Positions 25,016 to 34,492 are shown, numbered from the stretch's first letter. The stretch is DNA of 64,000 bases from Komagataeibacter xylinus (GCF_031081985.1 NZ_JARWSK010000005.1:186001-250000); one strand, 5' to 3'. Notes: generated by a model not told the origin, from the letters alone. Program-made: numbers and translations.

Positions 25016-27307
25016 CGTTTCTGGCGGAAAAGCGTCACTGCAACCTATTCGTTCAAGAAGAGTGTGTAGTCCCTTTCGTTCGGGAGCGCTAAGCTCCACG
25101 ATATTGGCCACCGCATGGCGAGCCGAGATCGTCGCCTCAACAAGGCGTCCCATCTCCTGCTCTATCGCAGATTTAAGAAACCATGCCCGTGCATAGGTTT
25201 TGCTGATCTGCACGGCCTTTGACAACACGTCTAGAGCGATCTCGTTTCGGTCGACGCTGTCTTGGCTGTCGGCAAACAATGTTGCAATAGCAAGATTGTA
25301 GAGCGTCTCTGGCTGTTCGGGATAAAGTTTGATTGAGCGGCACAGATAAATGCGAGCACGTGTGGGATTACGTAATTCCAGATAGACCGAACCAGTAATA
25401 CCGTGGTAGCGGGCATTTTCTGGTTCAAGTGAGCAGGATCGCTCGAAGCATCTTACAGCTTTTTCTGAATGCTTTCTCTCGAGGTGCATCTCGCCAAGTC
25501 GCCAGTATGCTAGACTATTTTTCGAATCAATCTTGATCGCCTCCCGAAAAAGACGAATGGCAGATTTTGTCTTTCCCATCCGAAGATATGCGTTCCCGAT
25601 GTTCACCTGCATTATTGAACGGGATTGCGGATTGGTTTCAGCGAGGTCATTGAAAAGTTTTATTGCTTTTTCGGGATGTCCATGTTCAGCCATATGTGCG
25701 GCAATTTTATTCAGCGTTTCAGGATTGTCTTTGGAAAAGGAAATTGCCTTTTGGTAATGGATATCAGCAGCTGCAGATTTTTTTTGCTCTATCCTTATAG
25801 CAGCCAGCGAGAGGCGGGTGTCAGTCGCTAGAGGATTAAGGTGTAAGGAACTTGTGAAAGCGTCTGCCGCATCGTCAAGCTTTTTCAGCCTGTGTAGTAC
25901 TCGCCCAAGATAATCGTAAGCTCGCCAGTTTTTCGGGTCGGCAGAAACGACGCTCATTATCAAATCGAGAGCCTCGTAGTCATTTCCTTCCATGCTTATT
26001 ATACAGGCCGAGATTAGGAGGGCTTCAAGATTTTCTGGGTGACGAGATAATATGGAACTGACTGCGGCACGCGCTTCTTCTCGATTGTCGAGAACCAACC
26101 ATGCGCGAGCAAGTCCGATCAACGGCCCATCTGCACCCGGTTGAAAACTCCTTGCAGCCTCAAATGCAGCCACCGCTTTTCTCGATTTACCCAGTTGCAT
26201 CAGTGCTTCGCCTTGGGCAGTGAGCGCTTCTGGAGAATTGGGGTGATGTTTCACTGCTTGGGTAAGAATTTTTAGGGCTCGTTTGTCACGACCGAGTACA
26301 AGGTATGACCGACCGCGGTTCACATAATCATCAAAACCAGCTCGAAATCCTGGAGCCACCATAAAGTCCATGGCACGCATGCCAGCGGATTTTGCCGACG
26401 CTTTGATCGCTTCCCGAAGAGCTGGGAAATCGGAAAAACGTTTTTGTGGGTCTGGATTCAAACAGCGAGAAATAACATCTGAATATGGTGATGTGATAAA
26501 TGTCGGCCCTTTTTCGTGGATCTTCTCTAAAATAGTGGACTGATAATTGTCGATGTCCCCTTGAAACGGGACGTCATATGGCGATGCAAGGGTCCGTGCT
26601 GCTAACTGCCATAATGTTATGCCAAAACTGAACATGTCGCTCTGCTGTGAGGCTCTAGCATTAGCGAACAATTCGGGTGCGATGTAGCCTGGCGTACCAC
26701 AGATTAATTCTCCGCTCTCAGATTTCAGAATATGCAGTTGGCATGGAGGTTTCGAGGTGTCATTAATGGATGGCTTCTGCCAGCCAGAGGTCATAGCAAG
26801 ACCAAAATCCGCAATTTTCAAAAATGGACTAGCGCCGAGTAACAAATTGCCGGGTTTGATATCTCGGTGTGCAGCGATTCCACATCTCAAAGCATGTTCC
26901 ATTCCGACGCAGAACGCGACAGACCATATTCCGATAAGGCGTTCGTCGTAGTCCTGGGTTCTAGATATGCGATCCCCGAGCGTCGTACAGCCGGACTCAT
27001 CAGGGGCCACATATTCCATAAGCAAGACGGTATTTCGTCCTTCCTCTCTCACTTCGAAAAGTCGGGTTACAAATGGATAGTCACCTAAATCTAGGAGTGA
27101 ACGTGCCTCTCGTCTAAAGTCTGCGAGATCGCTCTCAGTTGCATTACCCAGGCCCCGCATAACTTTGGCGGCGCGAAGTTGGCCGGATAATAAATGCTCA
27201 ACGAGATAGACTTCACCCATCCCGCCTTGTCCAAGGGGACGCCTGATTACATAATCATTGCCGAGTTTATCTCCAGGCGAGTAAAATAGATTCATAATAT
27301 TTCTCAT
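24998..27307 (-). CDS. Ser/Thr protein kinase with TPR repeats
   Basis: This is a 769-residue protein. The N-terminal Hanks-type kinase domain (~12-300) has the G-loop GQGGMGEVY (~26), the Lys in AAKVMRG (~48), the catalytic loop HRDIKPGN (~147), DFG in IADFGLA and the APE region GTPGYIAPELF. From ~335 to the end about ten tetratricopeptide repeats follow, for example GKSRKAVAAFEAARSFQPGA and MGKTKSAIRLFREAIKIDSK. There is no transmembrane helix, so a cytoplasmic signalling or scaffold protein is expected. GC content is visibly lower than in neighbours, suggesting transfer. The last codons (PETMGDGL) abut the truncated IS630, so the natural C-terminus may have been replaced. The target is unknown; some bacterial kinases act in phage defence. 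Confidence 0.88.
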   Translation of the reverse strand: MRNIMNLFYSPGDKLGNDYVIRRPLGQGGMGEVYLVEHLLSGQLRAAKVMRGLGNATESDLADFRREARSLLDLGDYPFVTRLFEVREEGRNTVLLMEYVAPDESGCTTLGDRISRTQDYDERLIGIWSVAFCVGMEHALRCGIAAHRDIKPGNLLLGASPFLKIADFGLAMTSGWQKPSINDTSKPPCQLHILKSESGELICGTPGYIAPELFANARASQQSDMFSFGITLWQLAARTLASPYDVPFQGDIDNYQSTILEKIHEKGPTFITSPYSDVISRCLNPDPQKRFSDFPALREAIKASAKSAGMRAMDFMVAPGFRAGFDDYVNRGRSYLVLGRDKRALKILTQAVKHHPNSPEALTAQGEALMQLGKSRKAVAAFEAARSFQPGADGPLIGLARAWLVLDNREEARAAVSSILSRHPENLEALLISACIISMEGNDYEALDLIMSVVSADPKNWRAYDYLGRVLHRLKKLDDAADAFTSSLHLNPLATDTRLSLAAIRIEQKKSAAADIHYQKAISFSKDNPETLNKIAAHMAEHGHPEKAIKLFNDLAETNPQSRSIMQVNIGNAYLRMGKTKSAIRLFREAIKIDSKNSLAYWRLGEMHLERKHSEKAVRCFERSCSLEPENARYHGITGSVYLELRNPTRARIYLCRSIKLYPEQPETLYNLAIATLFADSQDSVDRNEIALDVLSKAVQISKTYARAWFLKSAIEQEMGRLVEATISARHAVANIVELSAPERKGLHTLLERIGCSDAFPPETMGDGL

Positions 27308-27610
27308 ATTTATTTACGAAAACGTTCTTCTGAGATCGCATAAAGTGAATATTTAAACGTATTAGCCATATCAGATGTTATTTAGATAAATAAGTGACGT
27401 GCTCTCTTTTTGGATCCACTTAATAAGGAGAATTCCCGTTTTTTATGGCTGGTAGGTGATGGGATGACAAGGGACTTGGGGCCATGCCCCGCAAGACCTC
27501 TGTCGGCCTGATCCGGTGTTCTGCGATCCAGCACAAAAAAGCAAGTGTCATTGCACGACTGTGGCTTGAAGTACGTACAGCCTTCCCTTCCCTTTTCCCC
27601 TGCGCGCCCA
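27308..27610. other. Kinase promoter region, no gene seen
   Basis: The first ~70 bases are AT-rich (AAATATTCACTTTATGCGAT on the kinase strand) and likely hold the kinase promoter. The remainder up to the phased repeats shows no supported ORF or hairpin. Weak ORFs on both strands here have no recognisable content. Confidence 0.5.
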
Positions 27611-27712
27611 CACGCCGGGGTACGCCAGGTCACGCCCGTTTACGCCTGCGTACGGAACAGTTGGTTGCGGGTTTATTGGATCCCGATTTGAACCTACCAG
27701 TGCCAAGGCCTT
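27611..27712 (+). repeat. att-like site F with 10-bp-phased YACGCC repeats
   Basis: CACGCC, TACGCC, CACGCC and TACGCC start at 27611, 27621, 27631 and 27641, with a weaker TACGGA at 27651. Fourteen bases after the last full repeat comes TTGGTTGCGGGTTTATTGG and CCCGATTTGAACCTACC (27661-27699). The same composition and spacing occur on the minus strand at 5520-5613, including the ~100-base interval to a terminator hairpin and the LVAGAG core. Each is therefore one half of a composite end structure. Confidence 0.6.
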
Positions 27713-27754
27713 GAAATAATGTGATATTTGATAGGCATGTAGTGTAGTGTTCAA

Positions 27755-27795
27755 CAAAAAACCCCGCCGAGTCAGTGACTTATCGGGGTTTTTGG
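27755..27795 (-). terminator. tRNA-type terminator hairpin at site C
   Basis: AAAAAACCCCGCCGAGTCA and TGACTTATCGGGGTTTTT form a long stem with T runs on either strand. It sits immediately beside the tRNA-3'-end-like core at 27803, in the position a terminator would take for a minus-strand tRNA. Confidence 0.75.
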
Positions 27796-27822
27796 GTGTT
27801 TCTGGTTGCGGGGGCAGGATTA

Positions 27823-28662
27823 GGGCCCGGACTCATAACCAGTAGCTGACGGCCGCGACGAGGCAGATGGCGGCGTGGAAGTTAGTGGCATTGCGATCGT
27901 AACGTGCCGCGATGCGGCGGAAGTCCTTGAGGCGGTTGAACATGCGCTCAATGGCATTTCGCGTCCGATAAAGGACCGGCGAAAAGCAGTTCTTCCAGAC
28001 CCGGTTGACCTTGGGCGGGATGTTCGGCGCGGCGCCCTTGTCCTCGATCTGTCGACGCACCGCGTTGGTGTCGTAGCCCCCTTGTCGCCGTGGATCAGCC
28101 GGACGTTCGAGACCTGTTCCAGCAGCGGGACCGCTGCCGTGCAATCCGCGACGTTACCGCCGGTCAGCACGAAGGCGACCGGACGGCAGGCGGCATCCGT
28201 CAGCGCGTGGATCTTGGTCGTGCGCCCGCCACGCGATCGGCCGATGGCCTGGTGTCGCTCCCCCTTTTTCCGCCGGAGGCGCAGCGATGGGCCTTCACGG
28301 CAGAAATGTCGATCAGAAGTTCGGCAGGCGGTCCACCGCTCTGCGCCAGCGCCTCGAACAGGCGCGCCCAGACGCCTTTCGCAGCCCAGCGCTGAAACCG
28401 ATTGTAGAGCGTCTTGCGCGGGCCATACGCGGACGGCGCATCCTTCCACCGCGCGCCGGACAGCATGATCTGAATGATGCCGCTGATCACGCGTCGATCA
28501 TCCACGCGCGGCTTGCCACGCGTATTGGTGGGCAGTGCGGCACAATCCGCGCAAACTGCCGGTCCGAGAGCCAGAAAAGATCAGCGTCCATCGCTCGTCT
28601 CCTTTCAGAGACAGCGAATCACAGGCCGCTCACAATGGGAATCCCTTTATGGATCCGGGCCC
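27823..28662 (-). mobile_element. IS5-family element (IS427-like), 840 bp
   Basis: Ends GGGCCCGGACTCATAA (left) and GGGCCCGGATCCATAA (right, reverse-complemented) are 16-bp imperfect inverted repeats. TA is duplicated on both sides (27821-27822 and 28663-28664). It differs in sequence from the IS at 4036 but belongs to the same group and uses the same target rule. It landed inside the recombinase tail. Confidence 0.88.
27833..28591 (-). pseudogene. IS5/IS427-type transposase with frameshifts
   Basis: Starts MDADLFWLSDRQFARIVPHC. A one-base loss near 28535 breaks the frame before VDDRRVISGIIQIMLSGARW. ORF A ends in a different frame after AAAAAGGGGG (~28265), where a -1 shift to KKGERHQAIGRSRGGRTTKI is probably the programmed one. 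An extra G in a G run near 28080 (DKG-ATTP against DKG-YDTN) disrupts ORF B, which resumes as RQIEDKGAAPNIPPK, RNAIERMFNRLKDFRRIAAR and ends AVSYWL. Two unprogrammed shifts make self-mobilisation unlikely. Confidence 0.75.
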
Positions 28663-28798
28663 TAGTTCTCAAATTGCTACAATCGCAAGCTGAAAATAAA
28701 GTGCGATTAAAAGGCTGTTTGGATACACTTTTTTCTGCCTATGTCTGACTCTTTACCGAAATTAATGAGCCCCTCCCCGCCTCAAACGAAGGATTTAT

Positions 28799-29005
28799 TT
28801 AGAGCCATATCCGCTTATGCCTCGTCCCAAACGTTTCGAGCGTCGTGAAATGATTCGCGAAGCGGACATAAACTGACCAAACGTCTGGCGCCGACTTGGG
28901 GGCTGGCACTGGACCGGCAGCTTTAGATTTCTGTAAGTCGGTAGCGGGCATCTCGCTCGGTGGAAACGGTAGTCCGAGAAGAACTTCGATATGCCTCGAA
29001 GCCAC
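28799..29005 (-). CDS. Possible small protein after the GHKL-ATPase gene
   Basis: A GTG at 29005, three bases after the upstream stop, opens a 68-codon frame (ASRHIEVLLGLPFPPSEMPA, ... DVWSVYVRFANHFTTLETFG). The composition is protein-like, but no family is recognised and there is no clear ribosome site. It may be a real third gene, or decayed sequence that once extended the large gene. Confidence 0.3.
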   Translation of the reverse strand: MASRHIEVLLGLPFPPSEMPATDLQKSKAAGPVPAPKSAPDVWSVYVRFANHFTTLETFGTRHKRIWL

Positions 29006-29008
29006 GTC

Positions 29009-32000
29009 TCATTGCCGCTCGAAGCTATAGCGCACCGAGCCGCCCCGCAATACGCGGAACCGATCGCGAGTATTCGGGGTCGCTGGGTTCGACAGCGGCA
29101 GCACGCGCCATTGGGCAGGATCGAACACGAACGGGACGTAGAGGATACGGTAGCGCCGCTTGCGCTCGAGGCTCGCACTACCCGCGACTTCGAGTTCACG
29201 GGCAGTGAGTTCGAATTCGCCACCCGCGTCCATTGCGGACTTCACCTCGTAAAGCCATTCGTTACGCTCTGTAACAACCCGGAAATCATAACCAAGGCTA
29301 TCGTCGCCGACGGCACCCGTGCAGAAAGCTGCACGATTGGACGAGACCCAGCAGGCATCGGACATTTCCTTGAGATGCCGCCTACGCAAATATTCGCGGG
29401 CAAGCCACTCACTCGCGATCCCCATCGCGGTCTTCACCGCTTCCGGCGGCTGGGTCCGCCACGACCGACCGCCACCCCCACCTCCGCCGCCGGACGTTCC
29501 TGGTATGCGTTGAGCCTGCGAGCGTAGTCGCGGGGCGCGGCTACGCTTGAACCAGCCATCACCGTTTTCGATCGCCGCAGCGGCAAGAACTTCGAACCGC
29601 CGGGCAAAATCTCCAGCACCCGCGTCGAGATACTCTCCCGCGAACGGGATTGTGCGTCGCGCGGCTTCGGCTTTCCGCTTCGCCTCGCGCGTTTCGATCG
29701 CATCGCGCTGCAAATCGTCGGGAACGAGCCCAAGACTCACGAGATCGGCGGTGAGCGGCATCTCCGTGGGCCACGCTCCTACGCGCACGTAGAATTCTGG
29801 AAGCCTTACCGGGTCGAGCTTCTCGAAGTCGAGCAAGCCAGCTTCGTCGAGCGTGCGGACCAGTGTTTGCGGGTCCGCCGCTTCGATCGACGCCGGCACC
29901 GTCGCCTTGCACTTGCGGCACCAGGCGCGCACCAGCACTGCGAGGTCCTGATGATAGGTGAGCACGAGCTTGCGATTGTCGACGGCAACACGATCAAGCG
30001 GTGGGAGATTGACCTTCGGATCGTCCGGCCCCAGAAGTTCTGCGGCAGCCACCGCCGCGCGAGCGGCCACCACCTCGCGGGTGAGCGCTTCGAGGACCCG
30101 AAGCCATGCAGGATCGAATGTCACGAAGTCGAGGCGCCGTGCAGCCACATAGGAGGCGAGGTCCTCGCCCGCAGCCCATACGCCAGCAAAACGGCGACGG
30201 ACCCGGTCGAGCAACCCCGGCTTGAGTTCACCCAGATACACCTCGAACATGCGTCGGAAGTCGTTCTCGTTGTTGAGCGGCGGATAACCCAACGACGCAA
30301 GCGTTTCGCCATACGCCACAAAATCGAACCCCATCGCCCGGCGGATAAACCTCTGATTGTCGGTCTCTTCGACTGCGGCTAGCGATCGCTCGGCGATCGT
30401 CTCATCGAACTGCTCGGCAACCCATGCACGTAGGTTCAGCGATGGACCAACCCGTTCGTGGAGCTCTTCAAGATCCCCAGCGCGTTCGAGACCCCCGAGA
30501 TGCGCGACGACTGGAAGCAAGGCGCGCACCCGCCATTCGACACCGCTGCGGGTCGCAGCGAAATGATCGCGGATGATGCTCTCGTCTCGTTTGATAGCAC
30601 GTGCATATTGCGCTTCGGTCGGTTTCCCGGTGCCGCCGAACCCCGCCCGCTCCAGACGTTCGAGCATGGTTTCCAGCGTGTTCCGCCGCACTCCCATCAA
30701 TTTGGTAATGGCCGGCGCCGCCTCGCAGAGCAGGTCGAGCCCTATCGTAGCGTTCGCGACCAGCACGAGGGTCGGCGACTTGGGATGAGCGACCGGCTGA
30801 GCACGTTCATCGCCGCGCGCGTGCGCGAGTTCGCCATCGATCATCAGCGCAAAGCTGGCGCAGCGCCGGAGGCGGATCTGGCGAAGGCGGCGCTCCAGCT
30901 CGTCGGGTGGTATGGTCCGCAATTCGAGGGGATCGCCCAGATATTCATGCGCGAGGACGGCTGCATCGACGAGCCAGGCGAGCGCATCGGCCACGAGGGG
31001 AGGGTCATCCGATTCGGGTTCGAAGTCCTCGCCGTCGACGAGGAGCCGCACGTCGCTCGAGTTTGCGACCTGCACTCGAAAGCCACCCATAGCCTCGATA
31101 AGCGCGGCGATCGCCATGCCGTCATTCTCGCCTATGTCAAGCACCGCTGCTCCGCGATCGGCCAAGGCCCGCGCCGCGAAGCCCTGTCGTTCGCTGGTGA
31201 CATGGACGAGCGGCGGATCGATCGAGTTCGGACGACAGAGTTCGAGACTCCCCGCGCGCTCGACAACCAATGAAAGCACAGTAGGCAATGCATGCTTCGT
31301 TTCCGCGACGTCGCTCCAAGCACGGCGCAACTGGTCGCGCAGATCGCGGCGCTCAGCGGCCGAGAGATCTTCGAGACTGTCCGCGAGCGATGCAAGGCGC
31401 GCCGCCGCAGTGTCGCGGCTCGACCAGTCGCGTAGACCGATGCGCGGGTCGAACAGGACCGCAGGCAACGCCGCGCGGGCGCCGACCTCGGATTGGAAGC
31501 GCGGAACGAAACGCGGCGGCGGCTGGCGGGCAGCGGTCGTCGACCAGCTCGCTGCAGGTGCCGCGAAGACGATCTCGTCCTGTTTCGTGCTGGCGACCCA
31601 GGGCGCGGTAGCGAGAAACACCGCCAGCGGCGTCGGCAACGCGACGCGGTTATAATGGCGATAATGCTCGATCAAGAATCGGAAATATTTGTCACCATGG
31701 TCGCGCAGGAAGGTGACGATGAGATCGGACAGCGCTACGCGGGCATCGAGGGACAACTCGGCATATTCGGTCTGACCCGGCAGCCGCCAGATTTCGCCGG
31801 TCAGGTTGTAATCGGTGTAGGGATTCTGGAAGAAGGTCGAGCGGACCCTGGCGATCCACGCCCTATCAAAGCCCTGCTTCGCCGAGACGGTGGAGAGAAC
31901 ACCGCTCCAATAGCCGTGCGGCGTCCCGCAGCCTTGGACATCGGCTGCGAGCGGCGGAAGGCCGTCGCTCGTTCCAAGCAAGGCGAGAAAGCGGGCCCAA

Positions 32001-34294
32001 TCTTCGCGCCGCTCGTCCGCCGCGGCTCGCGGCCAATCGCCGAAGCTGACGAGCAGACAGTCGCGTTCCCGAGCGCAATCGGGCGAGACGGCGGCTGCCT
32101 CGACGAAATATTGTTCGACTGTGCGGCCGAGCGATGTCCAGGCGCCGGAGAATAACGCGGACCGTGCCCGGCTCCATCCGCCAAGGGTCGGCACCGACAA
32201 ATCGGCCTCGCGCAGAGCTTCTTCGATCTGCTTGCCGCCCCCGCCGCGCCACACCTTGAACGACCAGAGCAAGGCTTCCTCACGTTGGAGATCGCTCGCT
32301 TTCGGCCCGAGTGCTCCCTTGAGCGCGAGCAGCACTTCAAGCGGATCGTAACTCCTGATGAGTCCAGCTTGCTCGAATGCGTGCTGGGTTGTCTCGGTCA
32401 GCGCGATCGCGTCGCTCAGGAAGCGGAATTTGCGCTTGAGTGACGCCGGCGGGCTGGGCGGCCCATCGCCGCGCCGGCCGCGCCCGCCCTTCGTCCGGAC
32501 GAATACCGGCGGCGCGCCGTCGCGGCCCCTTGCCGTCGCCACAAGGAGCTTGCCGTCGGCATCGACCAGTATCTTCCGGCCCTCGAGCGACGACAGTGGG
32601 AGAGCAGCCGCGTCAAACACCGTGCGGACATCGTCGAGAAATGTCTTCCACCGGGTCGGTAAAGCCCGGCGCTCACGCACGAGCCAATCGGCCACCGCTT
32701 CGGTCCATGCACACAGCGTCTTTCCGGACAGATCCAGGGGCAAACTCACCAACGCAGCGAGCGCCTTGATACGCGATACGCGATCGGCACCAAGCGTATC
32801 GGCAAGAATGTCCGCCTCGGCGACCTCCGCGAGTCGCTGCGTCGTCACCAGCCCCGTTTTAATCTTGGGCCAGACGTAAAGTGTTCCGAAGCTCGCCCAG
32901 TTCGACGCACCGCCCGAAACGACGGGCCAGATCGCGGCTTCGCCGAGCGGGCGTTCGATATTTCGAAAGGCGGCGAGCAATTTAGGCGTATGCGGCGGCA
33001 CCCAGGCAGTGAGATCGACGACGGCTGTCGGCGGCAATTCGAGGGCACGATCAACGATTTCGGTCGCCGCTATCGCGCAGGCAGTGGCCGCCGCCCCAAG
33101 CAGGTGCCTATTGAGCGGCAGATCGGACTTCATCGAGCGGCGATCGATGTCAGCGAAGAAGGGCGCATCGATATGGCCGGCTATCGGCGACATCGCATTT
33201 TCGGTCATCGGCAGAAAATTGTAGAGACGCCCCAACGCACCGTTCCCGACGAGCGGTACGGCTATTGATACGACCGCCTCACCCTGCCATTCGAGCCACC
33301 GTTTCAACGTCGCGGCAGCCTGTATGCTTGCGCGGATAGCATCGAGCAGGGGCTCCTTGGACAGCACCGAGCGAACGAGCAGATAAGTGCAGCCGTCGAC
33401 CGTAACCTTCGCCAGAGAGCACGCATCCGATGCCATTTCGGCAATCGGTTCTACCGAGCGGGTCGATCGGCGGTGCAAGACTGACGTGCCCTCACGTACG
33501 ATCTCCACATCCAATGCTGCGAGCCGATCTAGGAACAGAAGCACGGGCGCCTTAGGATCAAGCAACTCGTTCACTTGTCGTTCGGCGAGCGCGACGGCAT
33601 CCATAGACGTCAGCGGCAGCGAGACGACAGTCGCAAAGCCGGCGGCCGCAAGCGCGTCGAGGGCATCATTTCGCTCTGACACGGGCTTGGGAACTAGATA
33701 CCGCGGCACGGTGGCGGCCACGTAGCGCGCGTCCTCGGGGTTTGCACCGATGGCCGACAACTCCGCCTCGATCTCTTCCTGAGTCGCAAATCGGAAGCAA
33801 TAGCCGTCGAAGCAACCAAGCGATCCCGTTGGAGAACTCGAGAATATCCGAACCTCGTCGGTTAGCGCCTCGACGCTTCGGAACCCGAGCCCCTTGTTGC
33901 CAATCCCTTCTCCGATACGCTTGTCACTGGTCCCGATATTGATGACCGCATCGAGGTTCGATCGGGTAAAGGCTCGCCCGCGGTTAGCGACAAGCAACTC
34001 GCCGCGATCGTCAGCCGAAATTAGGAGCCGGACGGCGATTTCTCCGTTACCGTCGAGCATGCTTGATGGGTGCGCGTCATGCCCGTTTTGTACCAGTTCG
34101 AAGAGGACCCGGTCGCCATATTGGGTTCCGATGACCTCGTTGAGATTCTTCAGGCTTTCATAGACCTTGATTTTGCGCCGGCGACCTTCGAGCGCATACT
34201 CGAGTTGCGAGGTCGCGATATTCGCGATTTCGCGAAAGAAGTCCGACGGCATGAGATCGCGGTCAGCGTGTCGAGACGCATCGGTGTCAACCAT
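29009..34294 (-). CDS. Giant GHKL (sacsin/HSP90-type) ATPase with C-terminal DUF3883
   Basis: This is a 1761-residue protein. Residues ~25-420 form a GHKL ATPase of the sacsin N-terminal type: FELVQNGHDAHPSS (~65), VANRGRAFT, INIGTSDK and the ATP-lid GIGNKGLGFRSVEAL (~130). About 1100 residues without recognised domains follow. The last ~120 residues are DUF3883 (NO VEIN C-terminal-like): SLGYDFRVVTERNEWLYEVK shows the D...ExK pattern of the PD-(D/E)xK fold. A Gly-rich hinge (TSGGGGGGGGRS) precedes it. GAGGAGG lies ~20 bases before the ATG. Large ATPase-plus-DUF3883 proteins occur in bacterial defence islands. A nuclease-like neighbour gene and flanking att remnants support the same role here. 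The substrate is unknown. Confidence 0.8.
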   Translation of the reverse strand: MVDTDASRHADRDLMPSDFFREIANIATSQLEYALEGRRRKIKVYESLKNLNEVIGTQYGDRVLFELVQNGHDAHPSSMLDGNGEIAVRLLISADDRGELLVANRGRAFTRSNLDAVINIGTSDKRIGEGIGNKGLGFRSVEALTDEVRIFSSSPTGSLGCFDGYCFRFATQEEIEAELSAIGANPEDARYVAATVPRYLVPKPVSERNDALDALAAAGFATVVSLPLTSMDAVALAERQVNELLDPKAPVLLFLDRLAALDVEIVREGTSVLHRRSTRSVEPIAEMASDACSLAKVTVDGCTYLLVRSVLSKEPLLDAIRASIQAAATLKRWLEWQGEAVVSIAVPLVGNGALGRLYNFLPMTENAMSPIAGHIDAPFFADIDRRSMKSDLPLNRHLLGAAATACAIAATEIVDRALELPPTAVVDLTAWVPPHTPKLLAAFRNIERPLGEAAIWPVVSGGASNWASFGTLYVWPKIKTGLVTTQRLAEVAEADILADTLGADRVSRIKALAALVSLPLDLSGKTLCAWTEAVADWLVRERRALPTRWKTFLDDVRTVFDAAALPLSSLEGRKILVDADGKLLVATARGRDGAPPVFVRTKGGRGRRGDGPPSPPASLKRKFRFLSDAIALTETTQHAFEQAGLIRSYDPLEVLLALKGALGPKASDLQREEALLWSFKVWRGGGGKQIEEALREADLSVPTLGGWSRARSALFSGAWTSLGRTVEQYFVEAAAVSPDCARERDCLLVSFGDWPRAAADERREDWARFLALLGTSDGLPPLAADVQGCGTPHGYWSGVLSTVSAKQGFDRAWIARVRSTFFQNPYTDYNLTGEIWRLPGQTEYAELSLDARVALSDLIVTFLRDHGDKYFRFLIEHYRHYNRVALPTPLAVFLATAPWVASTKQDEIVFAAPAASWSTTAARQPPPRFVPRFQSEVGARAALPAVLFDPRIGLRDWSSRDTAAARLASLADSLEDLSAAERRDLRDQLRRAWSDVAETKHALPTVLSLVVERAGSLELCRPNSIDPPLVHVTSERQGFAARALADRGAAVLDIGENDGMAIAALIEAMGGFRVQVANSSDVRLLVDGEDFEPESDDPPLVADALAWLVDAAVLAHEYLGDPLELRTIPPDELERRLRQIRLRRCASFALMIDGELAHARGDERAQPVAHPKSPTLVLVANATIGLDLLCEAAPAITKLMGVRRNTLETMLERLERAGFGGTGKPTEAQYARAIKRDESIIRDHFAATRSGVEWRVRALLPVVAHLGGLERAGDLEELHERVGPSLNLRAWVAEQFDETIAERSLAAVEETDNQRFIRRAMGFDFVAYGETLASLGYPPLNNENDFRRMFEVYLGELKPGLLDRVRRRFAGVWAAGEDLASYVAARRLDFVTFDPAWLRVLEALTREVVAARAAVAAAELLGPDDPKVNLPPLDRVAVDNRKLVLTYHQDLAVLVRAWCRKCKATVPASIEAADPQTLVRTLDEAGLLDFEKLDPVRLPEFYVRVGAWPTEMPLTADLVSLGLVPDDLQRDAIETREAKRKAEAARRTIPFAGEYLDAGAGDFARRFEVLAAAAIENGDGWFKRSRAPRLRSQAQRIPGTSGGGGGGGGRSWRTQPPEAVKTAMGIASEWLAREYLRRRHLKEMSDACWVSSNRAAFCTGAVGDDSLGYDFRVVTERNEWLYEVKSAMDAGGEFELTARELEVAGSASLERKRRYRILYVPFVFDPAQWRVLPLSNPATPNTRDRFRVLRGGSVRYSFERQ

Positions 34295-34421
34295 GATCGA
34301 CCAGAATTTCTGCCTCCTCTAGCGCTTTGCACTCTGCTTGGTGGGATCGAGAAACCCCATCCCCTTGGAAATCGCGCCGAATCCGGCGGCCGCGCGTAGC
34401 TGTCAGACACATCAACCGTAT

Positions 34422-34490
34422 GAATGGCCGCTTTTCTAATATCATCGTCTGATGATCGACTTCCGTTCTCTCGGCCATTCCTGCCATCAA
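34422..34490 (+). repeat. Dispersed ~70-bp intergenic block, copy 3
   Basis: Starts GAATGGCCGCTTTTCTAAT and ends CCGTTCTCTCGGCCATTCC then TGCCATCAA. It is very like 23763-23836, and more loosely the reverse complement of 5686-5753. It fills the gap between the large ATPase gene and the nuclease-like gene. Confidence 0.5.
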
Positions 34491-34492
34491 CA

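Larger units (their letters stand above)
27803..28748 (+). pseudogene. att core and serine-recombinase tail, site C, split by an IS
   Basis: TGGTTGCGGGGGCAGGATTA (27803-27822) encodes VAGAG. Removing the IS (27823-28662) and one TA copy joins it to GTTCTCAAATTGCTACAATC, giving LVAGAGLVLKLLQSQAENKV and ending FSAYV with TGA at 28748. This is the same tail as at 21313-21398 and, on the other strand, 5307-5410. Homology to site B continues for another ~50 bases past the stop. No recombinase body precedes it; instead the terminator hairpin does, as expected for a tRNA-side integration junction. Confidence 0.75.

Noticed and set aside
27611-27660. Phased YACGCC repeats as a CRISPR array
   Set aside because: Units are 6 bp with 4-bp gaps, far too short for repeats and spacers, and no cas genes are present.
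28200-28505. Reading the IS427-type ORF A alone as a functional transposase
   Set aside because: It has no start that includes the conserved N-terminus without a frame change and lacks two of the three catalytic acidic residues.
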